Assembly: GCF_965229315.1 (NCBI RefSeq)
Contig: NZ_CBDDJA010000002.1
Location: 1,984,001 to 2,048,000, forward strand
Direction of reading: 5' to 3'
Origin: Pelomonas sp965229315
GTDB lineage: Bacteria > Pseudomonadota > Gammaproteobacteria > Burkholderiales > Burkholderiaceae_C
Length of the DNA: 64,000 bases
Shown here one piece after another: positions 1 to 9,365 of this stretch. Both the position numbers and the translations under genes were made by a program. Numbering within the stretch: position 1 is the stretch's first letter; each line of letters starts with the position of its first letter. The notes beneath the pieces are model-generated. The model was given only the letters and a program-made list of their open reading frames with translations. It was not told where the DNA came from and searched no databases.

Positions 1-55
1 GCGCCAAGCTGCCGGGTGGCGGCTGCATCGCGGTCGTGTCGGCAGTCATGTCCAT
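1..55 (-). other. possible 5' end of a gene leaving the window
   Basis: On the minus strand an ATG at 55 opens a frame of 18 codons without a stop up to the window edge, starting M-D-M-T-A-D. No good ribosome binding site precedes it. The plus strand of the same bases also has an open frame that ends at a TGA at 66-68, so the direction is not certain. The following bases up to 270 hold no gene that I can support. Too short to name a product. Confidence 0.25.
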
Positions 56-270
56 GGAATCGTCTTGATGCGATCAGGCGCTCGCGGCAGGAGGCCGCTT
101 TGCGTCGCGGGTGTCGAGGAATGTAGTGGGGGCAAACCGGCAGCAGCAAGGGCGGTCTACCCCACGAACCGGGACTCCCCCCTAGAAGACCCGCCCAGCA
201 CCACGGCCCGAATCGTAACGAGTTTCGCCTCGCTCACCCCCGACAATGCGACCCGATTCAGGGGGAGGTC

Positions 271-1521
271 ATGCAGGGATTCGATGCGGTGGTGGTGGGC
301 GCGGGCGCGGCAGGCCTGTTCTGTGCCGGGCTGGCCGGGCAGCGCGGGTTGAGGGTGCTGCTCGTCGACCATGCACCACGCCTGGCTGAAAAGATCCGCA
401 TTTCGGGTGGCGGACGTTGCAATTTCACCAACCGGGAGGCCGGCCCGGCGAATTTCCTGTCCGAGAACCCGGCGTTCTGTCGCTCGGCGCTGGCGCGCTA
501 CACGCCGCAGGACTTCATCAAGCTGGTGCAGCGTCACGGCATCGCCTTCCACGAGAAACACAAGGGCCAGCTGTTCTGCGACGACTCCAGCGAGCAGATC
601 ATCCGCATGCTGGTCGCGGAGTGCGAGACGGGGGGCGTGACACGCTGGCAGCCCTGTACCGTTGCCGACGTGCGCGCGCTGCCCGAAGGCGGCTTCGAAC
701 TGGACACCAGCCAGGGCGCGGTGCGTACGCCGCGCGTCGTCGTGGCAACGGGTGGCCTGCCGGTGCCCAAGATCGGCGCCAGCGACTGGGGACTGCGCCT
801 GGCGGCGCGCTTCGGCCATGCCATCGTCGAGCCGCGCCCGGCCCTGGTGCCGCTGACATTCACGGCGGACGACTGGGCCCCGTTCGCGGCGCTGGCCGGG
901 CTGTCGCTGCCGGTGCAGGTGAGCTGCGGCAGCGGCAAGGCGCGCATGCGCTTTCTGGAGGACCTGCTGTTCACGCACCGCGGCCTCAGCGGCCCCGCCA
1001 TCCTGCAGATCTCCAGCTACCGCAAGGACGGCCAAGCCTTGCAGATCGACCTGGCGCCCGAGCTTCAATTGGACAAGGACCTGGTCGAAGCCAAGTCGGC
1101 GTCGCGCCGCCAGCTGGGCAACGAGCTCGCGGCCCGTCTGCCGCAACGGCTGGCCGCCGCATGGCTCGATCGCGCCGGCCTGGACGCCACCCGCCCGCTG
1201 GCCGAATGCCGCGATGCCGATCTGCAAGGCCTGGGCCGCAGCGTGCACGAGTGGCAGCTGATGCCCAGCGGCGACGAGGGCTGGCGCAAGGCGGAGGTCA
1301 TGCGCGGCGGCGTCAGCACCAAGGAGTTGAGCTCTCAAAGCCTGGAGAGCAAACGCGTGCCGGGACTGCATTTCATCGGCGAGGTGGTCGACGTGACCGG
1401 GTGGCTGGGGGGCTACAACTTCCAGTGGGCCTGGGCCAGCGCAGCCGCCTGCGCACAGGCCATGGCGGCCGCCCCGGCCAGGCCTCAAAGCCCGCTTGAT
1501 CGAATCTTGGCAAGTCGTTGA
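271..1521 (+). CDS. NAD(P)/FAD-dependent oxidoreductase, YhiN/HI0933 family
   Basis: A 416-residue flavoprotein of the HI0933/YhiN family, cytoplasmic, with no well-established physiological substrate. The N-terminus carries the dinucleotide-binding motif V-V-V-G-A-G-A-A-G-L near residues 7-16. The family hallmark S-G-G-G-R-C-N-F-T-N lies near residue 46, and the C-terminal FAD-contact stretch G-W-L-G-G-Y-N-F-Q-W-A lies near residue 375. The length is normal for the family. The ATG at 271 is preceded by a strong GGGGGAGG ribosome binding site at 261-268. It is a single transcription unit, and the promoter of rpsU begins inside its last codons. The family assignment is firm and the reaction is unknown. 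Confidence 0.93.
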   Translation: MQGFDAVVVGAGAAGLFCAGLAGQRGLRVLLVDHAPRLAEKIRISGGGRCNFTNREAGPANFLSENPAFCRSALARYTPQDFIKLVQRHGIAFHEKHKGQLFCDDSSEQIIRMLVAECETGGVTRWQPCTVADVRALPEGGFELDTSQGAVRTPRVVVATGGLPVPKIGASDWGLRLAARFGHAIVEPRPALVPLTFTADDWAPFAALAGLSLPVQVSCGSGKARMRFLEDLLFTHRGLSGPAILQISSYRKDGQALQIDLAPELQLDKDLVEAKSASRRQLGNELAARLPQRLAAAWLDRAGLDATRPLAECRDADLQGLGRSVHEWQLMPSGDEGWRKAEVMRGGVSTKELSSQSLESKRVPGLHFIGEVVDVTGWLGGYNFQWAWASAAACAQAMAAAPARPQSPLDRILASR

Positions 1522-1536
1522 TTTCCCCGCTACAAT
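1507..1536 (+). promoter_or_regulatory. sigma-70 type promoter for rpsU
   Basis: TTGGCA at 1507-1512 and TACAAT at 1531-1536 are separated by 18 bases, a near-consensus pair upstream of rpsU. The -35 element overlaps the last codons of the preceding oxidoreductase gene. Transcription would start about 110 bases before the rpsU ATG. Confidence 0.6.
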
Positions 1537-1653
1537 CCTCGGCTTTGCTGGCAAACCCGCGCGTCGATTCGCTTGCCTATCCCAGGCGACGCAGTCATCC
1601 GGAACCTGCTGCTGAGCCTCAGCCGCGAACACCGAGCGCAATCAAGGAAATAC

Positions 1654-1866
1654 ATGACCACCATCCGCGTCAAGGAAAACGAGCCGTTCGACGTCGCACT
1701 GCGTCGCTTCAAGCGCACCATCGAAAAGCTGGGCCTGCTGACTGATCTGCGCGCCCGCGAGTTCTATGAGAAGCCCACCGCTGAGCGCAAGCGCAAGAAG
1801 GCAGCCGCCGTCAAGCGCCACTACAAGCGCGTGCGCAGCATGCAGCTGCCCAAGAAGCTGTACTGA
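1654..1866 (+). CDS. rpsU: 30S ribosomal protein S21
   Basis: A 70-residue basic protein of the small ribosomal subunit (bS21), which sits near the anti-Shine-Dalgarno region and helps initiation. It starts M-T-T-I-R-V-K-E and has the typical F-K-R-T-I-E-K-L-G core and a C-terminal run of Lys/Arg. The length matches the family exactly. The frame is open further upstream (to 1573), but the ATG at 1654 follows AAGGAAA and gives the conserved N-terminus. A terminator-like hairpin follows at 1911, so most transcripts probably end before yqeY. Confidence 0.97.
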
Positions 1867-1910
1867 TCGTTCCTGACGCGACCCGGAGCCCTCCCTCCGG
1901 CGTGACCCTG

Positions 1911-1949
1911 AAACCCGCCACAGGACGCTGTCGCGGGTTTTTGTCTTTT
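1911..1949 (+). terminator. rho-independent terminator after rpsU
   Basis: The stem AAACCCGC (1911-1918) pairs with GCGGGTTT (1933-1940) around a 14-base loop and is followed by TTGTCTTTT. It lies between rpsU and the yqeY-like gene and ends 16 bases before the latter's ATG, so it may terminate most rpsU transcripts or attenuate read-through. Confidence 0.7.
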
Positions 1950-1964
1950 GAACCGGATGTCCCC

Positions 1965-2411
1965 ATGAGCCTGAAAGACCGCATCACCGATGACATGAAG
2001 GCCGCGATGCGCGCCAAGGAAGCCGACCGGCTGCTGACCATCCGTGGCCTGCTGGCCGCCGTGAAGCAGAAGGAAGTGGACGAGCGCATCGTCGTGGACG
2101 ATACCGCCCTGGTCGCCATCGTCGACAAGCTGATCAAGCAGCGCAAGGATTCCATCAGCCAGTTCGCCGCCGCCGGCCGTGACGATCTGGTCGCCAAGGA
2201 AACCGCCGAGCTGGCCGTGCTGCAGGCCTACCTGCCAGAGCGCCTGTCGGCCGAGGCGGTGGCCGAGAAGGTCGCAGCAATCGTGGCCGAGCTGGGCGCC
2301 AGCGGTCCTGCCGACATGGGCAAGGTCATGGCCGCCGCCAAGGCGCAGCTGGGCGGCGTGGCCGAGATGAGCACGGTTTCCGCTGCGGTCAAGGCCGCGC
2401 TGACGAAGTAA
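1965..2411 (+). CDS. GatB/YqeY domain-containing protein
   Basis: A 148-residue YqeY-family protein, a single helical domain related to the tail of the amidotransferase subunit GatB that is thought to contact tRNA. Its cellular role is not settled. It starts M-S-L-K-D-R-I-T-D-D-M-K and has the family's Y-L-P-E-R-L and D-M-G-K-V-M segments in the C-terminal half. The length is normal. The frame extends upstream to 1902, but the ATG at 1965 gives the conserved start. It follows rpsU, an arrangement common in proteobacteria, where the next genes are often dnaG and rpoD; these are absent here. Confidence 0.93.
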   Translation: MSLKDRITDDMKAAMRAKEADRLLTIRGLLAAVKQKEVDERIVVDDTALVAIVDKLIKQRKDSISQFAAAGRDDLVAKETAELAVLQAYLPERLSAEAVAEKVAAIVAELGASGPADMGKVMAAAKAQLGGVAEMSTVSAAVKAALTK

Positions 2412-2420
2412 GGAATCGCA

Positions 2421-2765
2421 ATGAGCCTGCCCCTGCAAGCACTGGCGCCCGACATCTGCGCATCACCGCAACTGCTGCCCGCCGCCATGGCCGAAGTGGC
2501 TGCGATGGGATTTCGCAGCGTCGTCAACAACCGGCCGGATTTCGAGCACGGCCCCGACCAGCCGACCTCGGCCGACATCGAGGCGGCGGCCGTCGCGGCG
2601 GGGCTGGAATACCGCCACCTGCCTGTCGCAGGCGGCTACCAGTCACCCGAGGAGGTCGAAGCGTTCGCCGTGCTGCTGGAGACGCTGCCGCGCCCGCTTC
2701 TGGTGTTCTGCCGCTCGGGTGCGCGATCCACGCGGCTGTACCTGCAGGCGCAGCAGCTGGGCTGA
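2421..2765 (+). CDS. DUF442/TIGR01244 phosphatase-like (Blh-type) protein
   Basis: A 114-residue protein of the DUF442 family, related to dual-specificity phosphatases and found as a free protein or fused to sulfur dioxygenase-like hydrolases. The C-terminal part has the cysteine loop F-C-R-S-G-A-R-S, the presumed active site, and the N-terminal half has the family motif V-V-N-N-R-P-D. AAGGA precedes the ATG at 2421, ten bases after the yqeY stop, so the two are likely co-transcribed. It converges on livF, which ends 20 bases further on. A role in sulfide or thiol metabolism is possible but not shown here. Confidence 0.85.
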   Translation: MSLPLQALAPDICASPQLLPAAMAEVAAMGFRSVVNNRPDFEHGPDQPTSADIEAAAVAAGLEYRHLPVAGGYQSPEEVEAFAVLLETLPRPLLVFCRSGARSTRLYLQAQQLG

Positions 2766-2784
2766 TCGCCCGCGGGCCCGGGCC

Positions 2785-3503
<719 letters not shown>

Positions 3504-3507
<4 letters not shown>

Positions 3508-4277
3508 GCCGCCACCTCTTCGTCGTCGTCGCGCCCCAGGTAGGCCTCGATGACCTGCGGATCGTTGCGCACCTGCGCCGGGCTGCCCTGCGCAATGATG
3601 CGGCCAAAGTTCAGCACGGCGATCTGCTCGCACAGGCCCATGACGAAATGCATGTCGTGCTCGATCATGAAGACGGTGTAGCCGCGCGCCTGGATGTTGC
3701 GGATCTCGCCCATCAACTCGGCCTTCTCGGCGCCGTTCATGCCGGCCACCGGCTCGTCCAGCAGCAGCAGTTTCGGCTCGGTGGCCAGCGCGCGGGCCAG
3801 CTCCAGCTTGCGCTGCTCGCCGTAGCTGAGGTTGTCGGCGATGTCGTCGGCCTTGTGGTCCAGCTTCATCCACGACAGTAACTCGCGCGCCCGCTCTCGC
3901 GCGGCGCGCTCGGCCGCACGGAAGCTGGGCAGGCGCAGCAGCAGCCCGGCCGGGCCGTAGGCCAGCCGGCCGTGCATGCCGACGATGACGTTCTCCAGCA
4001 GCGTCATTTCCTTGAACACGCGGATGTTCTGGAAGGTGCGCGCCACGCCGCTCGCGGTGATGCGGTGCGGCTTGCGGCCGACCAGGCTCGCGCCGTCGAA
4101 CAGAATGTCGCCCGACGTCGGCGGCAGCAGGCCGGTGATGAGGTTGACCACGGTGGTCTTGCCGGCGCCGTTCGGCCCGATCAAGCCGAAGATGCCGCCG
4201 GCCGGCACGTCGAAGCTGACGCCCTGCAGCACTTTGAGGCCGCCGAAATGACGCGAGACGGATTGCAGCTTCAGCAT
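3504..4277 (-). CDS. livG: branched-chain amino acid ABC transporter ATP-binding protein LivG
   Basis: A 257-residue ABC ATPase with Walker A (G-P-N-G-A-G-K-T-T) near residue 37, signature L-S-Y-G-E-Q-R-K and Walker B L-L-L-L-D-E-P-V-A-G-M-N. The A-G-M-N after Walker B and the short helical insert are typical of LivG rather than LivF. The start M-L-K-L-Q-S-V-S-R sits two bases after the livM stop. It pairs with LivF to power transport through LivH and LivM. Confidence 0.95.
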
Positions 4278-4279
4278 GC

Positions 4280-5134
4280 TCAGCGCCTCCGGCCCAGCAA
4301 GGCGCGCACGCGTTGCGGGTCCCACAAGCCGCGCGGCAGGAACAGCACGATCACCACCAGGATGAGCCCGTTGAAGACGTTGCGGAAGTCCGTCAGGCCG
4401 CGCAGCAGTTCGGGCAGCAGCGTCAGGATGACGGCGCCGGAGATCGGGCCCATCAGGCCATTGATGCCGCCGAGGATGGTCATGGTCAGGATCTCGACGC
4501 CGCGGTCGAAGCCGTACTCGTTGGGGCCGATGAAGAAGGTCAGGTGCGCGTTCAGCGCGCCGGCCAGGCCGGCCAGCATCGCGCCCAGCACGAAGGCCAG
4601 CATCTTGTGCGCGTTGACGTTGATGCCCATCAGGCCGGCCGCGGTCTCGTCCAGCTTGATGGCCTCGAACGCGCGGCCGACCTTGGAGCGGCGCAGCAGC
4701 GCGAGCACCCCGCAGGCCAGCCCCAGCGCCAGCAGCACATGCCACCACTCGGTCGACGGCGGGATGCCGTTCAGCCCCAGCGCGCCACCGGTCCAGTCCT
4801 CGGTGTTCAGGATGAAGATGCGCACCACCTCGCCGAAGGCCAGCGTGGCCATCGCGAGATAGACGCCGGACAGCCGCAGCGTCGGGCCGCCCATCACCAG
4901 CGCCACCAGCGCCGGCGCGGCCATGCCGCCGGCCAGCGCGACCGCGAACGGCGCACCGGCGTTCATCGTCAGCAGCGCCGCGGCGTAGGCACCGATGCCC
5001 ATGAAGGCGGCGTTCGCCATGGCCAGCATGCCGCAGGACAGCGTCAGGTAGATGGACAGCGCCAGCAGCGAGTTAGTGCCCAGCGTCAGCACCAGGTTGC
5101 TGTAGACGGCCCAGAAGTTGTCGAACGCTTCCAT
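4280..5134 (-). CDS. livM: branched-chain amino acid ABC transporter permease LivM
   Basis: A 284-residue inner-membrane permease with about eight hydrophobic segments and the LivM landmark G-G-I-N-G-L-M-G-P-I-S-G-A near residue 235. It forms the membrane channel with LivH. The ATG at 5134 lies three bases after the livH stop, so it belongs to the same operon. It is somewhat shorter than the E. coli protein, which carries extra N-terminal helices; this length is common in betaproteobacteria. Confidence 0.94.
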   Translation of the reverse strand: MEAFDNFWAVYSNLVLTLGTNSLLALSIYLTLSCGMLAMANAAFMGIGAYAAALLTMNAGAPFAVALAGGMAAPALVALVMGGPTLRLSGVYLAMATLAFGEVVRIFILNTEDWTGGALGLNGIPPSTEWWHVLLALGLACGVLALLRRSKVGRAFEAIKLDETAAGLMGINVNAHKMLAFVLGAMLAGLAGALNAHLTFFIGPNEYGFDRGVEILTMTILGGINGLMGPISGAVILTLLPELLRGLTDFRNVFNGLILVVIVLFLPRGLWDPQRVRALLGRRR

Positions 5135-5137
5135 CGC

Positions 5138-6019
5138 TCAGACCTTGCGCTCGTTCGTGGTGCCGAACAGCCCCTTGGGCCGCAGCAGCAGCACGGCGAA
5201 CAGCAGGCCGAAACCGACCGCGTCGCGCATGGTCGAGCCGATGTAGGCCACCGACAGCACCTCGGCGAAGCCCAGGAACAGCCCCGCCAGCATCGCGCCG
5301 CGGATGTCGCCCATGCCGCCCAGGATGATGACGGCGATGCCCTTGTGCAGGATGGGCTGGCCCATCAGCGGGAACAGCGCGTTGGAGTACAGCCCGATCA
5401 GCACGCCCGCCACGCCGCCCAGACCGGCGGCGAAGAAGCTGGTCAGCATGAACAAGCCGCCCACGTTGATGCCCAGCAGCGCCGCCGCCTTGGGACTTTC
5501 GGCGATGGCCCGCAGCGCGCGGCCCAGCTGCGTGCCGCGCAGCACCAGCAGCAGCACCGCCATCAACGCGAAGGACAGCGCGATGATGCCCAGCTCCAGC
5601 ACGGTCACGTGCAGGCCGGCGAGGTTCAGCGTGTCGTGCGGCAGCACCTCGGCCGGGAAGCGCAGGTTCTCCGCACCGAACAGCCCCTGCGCCAGGCTGT
5701 TGATCGCGATGGCCAGGCCGATGGTGGCGATCATCGGGATCAGGTGCGGCGCATTGCGCGCGCGCAGCGGCCGCAGCACCAGCAGGTCGATGACGAGGCC
5801 CAGCAGCCCCGACGCGAGAAAGGCCACGGCCAGCGCACCGGCCAGCGGCACGTTCAGCTTGAGGACGGCCTGCAGCGCCGCGTAGGCGCCGACCATGAAG
5901 ACGGCCCCATGCGACAGGTTGACGACGCCGAGCACGCCGAACACCAGCGTGAAGCCGAGCGCGAACAGCGCATAGACGCTGCCCAGCGAGAGGGCGTTGA
6001 AGAGTTGCTGTTCAAGCAC
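5138..6019 (-). CDS. livH: branched-chain amino acid ABC transporter permease LivH
   Basis: A 293-residue inner-membrane permease. It starts with the family pattern Q-L-F-N-A-L-S-L-G-S-V-Y-A-L-F-A-L-G and carries the conserved I-L-G-G-M-G-D-I-R-G-A loop near residue 230. I chose a GTG start at 6019 because it places the conserved N-terminus correctly and no ATG is available nearby; the frame itself is open further upstream. It is separated from livK by 65 bases that contain a strong hairpin. Confidence 0.93.
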   Translation of the reverse strand: MLEQQLFNALSLGSVYALFALGFTLVFGVLGVVNLSHGAVFMVGAYAALQAVLKLNVPLAGALAVAFLASGLLGLVIDLLVLRPLRARNAPHLIPMIATIGLAIAINSLAQGLFGAENLRFPAEVLPHDTLNLAGLHVTVLELGIIALSFALMAVLLLVLRGTQLGRALRAIAESPKAAALLGINVGGLFMLTSFFAAGLGGVAGVLIGLYSNALFPLMGQPILHKGIAVIILGGMGDIRGAMLAGLFLGFAEVLSVAYIGSTMRDAVGFGLLFAVLLLRPKGLFGTTNERKV

Positions 6020-6030
6020 GACGGAGACCC

Positions 6031-6067
6031 GGACAAAAGACAAGGCCCGCGACGCAAGCCGCGGGCC
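6031..6067 (-). terminator. intercistronic hairpin with T-rich tail between livK and livH
   Basis: On the minus strand GGCCCGCG and CGCGGGCC (arms at 6060-6067 and 6044-6051) form an 8-bp perfect stem, followed by TTGTCTTTTGT. It sits 17 bases after the livK stop. Such partial terminators or RNA-stabilising hairpins after binding-protein genes are a known way to make more binding protein than permease. Confidence 0.65.
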
Positions 6068-6084
6068 GCTGCGGCGAAGGCGCC

Positions 6085-7245
6085 TTACTTCTCGATGGCG
6101 TAGCGGCCGCCCTTGGTGACGCTGACGATGGCGGTCTGGTCGGCGTCGTAGCCCGCAGGCTTGCCGCCCTTGTCGACGGCACGGCGGAACGCGAAGCCGC
6201 CGGTCGCGCCGGTCCACTTCACGGCCGGCAACGCCTCGCGCAGCGCAGCGCGGTCCTTGGCGAGGTCGCCGCTGAGCTTGACCTTCTTCAGCGCCTGCGC
6301 GGTGATGTACATCGCGTCATAGGCCTGCGCTGCGAACTGGTCGGGCGCCGACTTGTGCTGCTTGGTGTAGGCGACGATGAACGCGCCGTTCTCCTTGGTC
6401 TGGTTCTCGATGGACCAGGGCGAGCCGATCCACAGGCCGTCGGACGCGCCCTTGGCCAGCTCGAACACCTTGACCGAGTTCATGCCGTTGCCGCCGATGA
6501 CGGGCACGTTCAGGCCGAGCTGGCGGGCCTGCACCATGATGGGCGCGCCCTCCGCGATCAGCGCGGACAGCACCAGCGCGTCCGGCGCGCTGGCCTTGAT
6601 CTTGGTGAGCTGGGCCTTGAAGTCGACGTCGCCCTTGGCGAAGGTCTCGGTCGTCGTGACGGCGATCTTCTGCGCCTCCAGCGCCTTCTTGAAGTTGTCG
6701 TAGCCGCTCTTGGTGAAGACGTCGTCGTTGCCGTACAGCACGGCGACCTTCTTGATACCGAGCTTCTTGGCCGCGGTGGCGATGGTGACCGGCAGCACGT
6801 CGGCCTCGGTCACCGAGTTGCGGAACACATGGTCGCCGATGGACGTGATGCCGTCCGCCGTGTTGGACGTGCCGAACACCACCGTCTTGGCAGCCTGCGC
6901 GATCGGGTCGGCCGCCTGCGCGGAGTTGGACAGCGTGGGGCCGAAGAGCATCAGCACCTTGTCCTGGAAGATCAGCTTCTTGAAGGCGTTGATCGCCTCC
7001 TCCTTCTTGCCCTGCTCGTCTTCGACCACCAGCACCAGCTTGTTGCCGTTGATGCCACCGGCGGCGTTGATCTCGTCGGCCGCGAGTTGGAACCCGGCGC
7101 GGATGCTCTGGCCATACTGCGCCGCACCGCCCGACAAGGCCTCGGCGACACCGAGCTTGATGTCGGCGGCCTGCGCCGCGCCAGCCAGCGCTGCGAGTGC
7201 GGCAAATGCGGCAACGGCCAACGGCCTGAGGGTGCGAGTGATCAT
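6085..7245 (-). CDS. livK: branched-chain amino acid ABC transporter substrate-binding protein LivK
   Basis: A 386-residue periplasmic binding protein (Peripla_BP_6 type) with a clear signal peptide ending A-G-A-A-Q-A-A-D near residue 27. Mature-protein landmarks are G-G-A-A-Q-Y-G-Q, A-A-D-E-I-N-A-A-G-G-I-N-G and the A-Q-A-Y-D-A-M segment of the second lobe. AGGAGA lies eight bases before the ATG at 7245. It is the first gene of the importer operon and captures the solute for LivHMGF. Family: hydrophobic amino acids, though related proteins bind short amides or aromatic compounds. Confidence 0.93.
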   Translation of the reverse strand: MITRTLRPLAVAAFAALAALAGAAQAADIKLGVAEALSGGAAQYGQSIRAGFQLAADEINAAGGINGNKLVLVVEDEQGKKEEAINAFKKLIFQDKVLMLFGPTLSNSAQAADPIAQAAKTVVFGTSNTADGITSIGDHVFRNSVTEADVLPVTIATAAKKLGIKKVAVLYGNDDVFTKSGYDNFKKALEAQKIAVTTTETFAKGDVDFKAQLTKIKASAPDALVLSALIAEGAPIMVQARQLGLNVPVIGGNGMNSVKVFELAKGASDGLWIGSPWSIENQTKENGAFIVAYTKQHKSAPDQFAAQAYDAMYITAQALKKVKLSGDLAKDRAALREALPAVKWTGATGGFAFRRAVDKGGKPAGYDADQTAIVSVTKGGRYAIEK

Positions 7246-7291
7246 CTGCGGGTCTCCTGTTGTTGTGGGCGGGGTCGGTTTTTGATGATAG

Positions 7292-8659
7292 TCAGTTGCC
7301 GGCCAGCTTCATGCCCGTGACCAGGAGGGAGCCCACCGTCTTGGTGCCCATCGTGTACTCGTCGGACCCGATGCCGACGATGTTCTGCAGCATGTCCCTC
7401 AGGTTGCCGGCAATGGTCACTTCATGCACCGGGTAGGCGATCTCGCCGTTCTCGACCCAGTAGCCGCTGGCGCCGCGCGAGTAGTCGCCCGTCACGTAGT
7501 TGACACCCTGCCCCATCAGCTCGGTGACCAGCAGGCCGCGGCCGAGGCGGCGGATCATCGTCGCGAGGTCGTCGCCGGGCGCGGTGGCGCGGCTGGTCAT
7601 GCGCAGGTTGTGCGAGCCGCCGGCATGGCCGGTGGTCTTCATGCCCAGCTTGCGGGCCGAGTAGCTGGACAGGAAGTAGCCCTGCAGCATGCCGCCCTGC
7701 ACGACCTGGCGGGCCCGCGTGACGACGCCTTCGTCGTCGAACGGCGAGCTGCCCTTGCCCTTGGGCACATGCGGGTCCTCGCTGATGTCGATGTGCGGCG
7801 CCATGACGGATTTGCCGAGGCTGTCGAGCAGGAAGGTCGTGCGCCGGTATAACGCGCCGCCGCTGGTGGCCTGCACCAGCGCGCCCAGCAGGCCGATGGC
7901 CACCGTGCTTTCGAACAACACCGGCACCTCGGCCGTGGCGACCTTGCGCGCCTTCAGCCGCGACAGCGCCCGTTCCGACGCGTAGCGGCCCACGGCCTCG
8001 GCCGAGGCCAGTTCGGCCGCGTCGCGCATGGAGCTGTACCAGGCGTCGCGCTGCATGCCGGCACCGCGGCCGGCAATGGGCGCGACCGACAGCGAATGGC
8101 GCGAGCTGGCATAGCCGCCGCGAAAGCCGCGCGTGTTGCCCATCCAGAAATGCGACTGCTGGGCCGACACGGCCGCGCCTTCGCTGTTGGTGATGCGCTT
8201 GTCCACCGCCAGCGCCGCGGCCTCGCAGCGCAGGGCGATGTCGGCCGCCTGCGCGGCGTCGATGGCCCAGGGGTGGAAGAGGTCCAGCTCGGGCCGCAGC
8301 GATGCATCCAGCGCCAGGTCGGCCTCGTCGGGCAGGCCCGCGAACTCGTCCTCGGCCGTGAACCGGGCGATGTCGTAGGCGGCGCGTGCGGTGTCGCGGA
8401 TGGCCTGCGGCGAGAAGTCCGACGTGCTGGCATTGCCGCGGCGCTGGCCGACGTAGACCGAGATGCCCAGCGACTTGTCGCGGTTGCGCTCGACGTTCTC
8501 CAGTTGGCCCAGCCGGGCCGACACCGACAGGCCGCAGCCCTCGGACACTTCGGCGCCGGCGTCGGTGGCGCCGAGCTTCTTCGCCTCGGCCAGGGCGTCC
8601 TCGATCCACTGCTGGAACTGCGCGGGGCTGTAGGCGAAACCTTCTTGGGCTTGGGACAT
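7292..8659 (-). CDS. pmbA: metalloprotease PmbA (TldE)
   Basis: A 455-residue protein of the TldD/PmbA family. The TldD-TldE heterodimer is a cytoplasmic zinc protease that trims peptides such as microcin B17 precursor and CcdA; PmbA is the subunit without the metal site. Recognisable segments are F-L-L-D-S-L-G-K, T-G-H-A-G-G and the C-terminal G-D-Y-S-R-G-A-S-G-Y-W-V-E-N-G-E-I. The start at 8659 matches the family; an in-frame ATG at 8713 would add 18 residues. It is divergent from darP, a conserved neighbourhood in proteobacteria. tldD is not in the window. Confidence 0.94.
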   Translation of the reverse strand: MSQAQEGFAYSPAQFQQWIEDALAEAKKLGATDAGAEVSEGCGLSVSARLGQLENVERNRDKSLGISVYVGQRRGNASTSDFSPQAIRDTARAAYDIARFTAEDEFAGLPDEADLALDASLRPELDLFHPWAIDAAQAADIALRCEAAALAVDKRITNSEGAAVSAQQSHFWMGNTRGFRGGYASSRHSLSVAPIAGRGAGMQRDAWYSSMRDAAELASAEAVGRYASERALSRLKARKVATAEVPVLFESTVAIGLLGALVQATSGGALYRRTTFLLDSLGKSVMAPHIDISEDPHVPKGKGSSPFDDEGVVTRARQVVQGGMLQGYFLSSYSARKLGMKTTGHAGGSHNLRMTSRATAPGDDLATMIRRLGRGLLVTELMGQGVNYVTGDYSRGASGYWVENGEIAYPVHEVTIAGNLRDMLQNIVGIGSDEYTMGTKTVGSLLVTGMKLAGN

Positions 8660-8825
8660 GAACTGAGACGCCACGGGGGCCGGCGCCTGGAAATCGAGGT
8701 GGGCGACAATCATAGGACCCGAAGAACTTGGACCACCCCGTACGGCTTCCCCGGCCCCTCCATGGCCGCAGCCCGCGACAGGCAAGGCACCTCCCTGGCT
8801 TTGCGCTCCACCACGGGCACACAAG

Positions 8826-9365
8826 ATGCAAGAAAACACCCCCGAATTCGATGACGACGACGGCTTCGACCGTCCCAGCAAGAGCCAGCTCAAGCGCGAC
8901 ATGACCGCGCTGCAGGGGCTCGGCGAAGACCTGCTGAACCTGCCGGAAAGCCGCTGGGAGCCGCTGGCGCTGCCCGAGATCCTGTACGACGCGCTGCGCC
9001 ATGCGAAGAAGATCACCAACTTCGAGGGCAAGCGCCGCCAGATGCAGTACATCGGCAAGCTGATGCGCAAGATCGACCCGGAGCCCATCCGCGAGGCGGT
9101 CGCCGCGTTCAAGCTGGGCCATGCGCAGGACAGCCTGCGGCTGCACCAGTCCGAGCGCTGGCGCGAGCAACTGCTGGCCAACGATGCGGCGCTGCAGGAG
9201 TTCATCAACGAGCACGTGGACGTCGACATCCAGCAGCTGCGCAACCTCGTGCGCGCCGCGCGCAAGGACGCGGCGAACGAGCCCGAGAAGCGCAGCGGCC
9301 GGGCGTTCCGCGAACTGTTCCAGTTCATCAAGGCGTCTGAGCCCGCCGCTGATGCCGATGAGTGA
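8826..9365 (+). CDS. darP: ribosome biogenesis factor DarP (YjgA, DUF615)
   Basis: A 179-residue DUF615 protein. The E. coli homologue YjgA/DarP binds the late 50S precursor. Typical features are the acidic N-terminus, S-K-S-Q-L-K-R-D near residue 18, K-R-R-Q-M-Q-Y-I-G-K-L-M-R near residue 70 and a helical C-terminal half. The length is normal. It lies head-to-head with pmbA and overlaps mogA by eight bases, so mogA is probably translated from the same message. Confidence 0.93.
   Translation: MQENTPEFDDDDGFDRPSKSQLKRDMTALQGLGEDLLNLPESRWEPLALPEILYDALRHAKKITNFEGKRRQMQYIGKLMRKIDPEPIREAVAAFKLGHAQDSLRLHQSERWREQLLANDAALQEFINEHVDVDIQQLRNLVRAARKDAANEPEKRSGRAFRELFQFIKASEPAADADE

Noticed and set aside
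157..1641. 494-codon open frame on the minus strand
   Set aside because: Antisense shadow of the YhiN-like gene; Arg/Ala/Gln-rich with no protein-like motifs, as expected for high-GC coding DNA.
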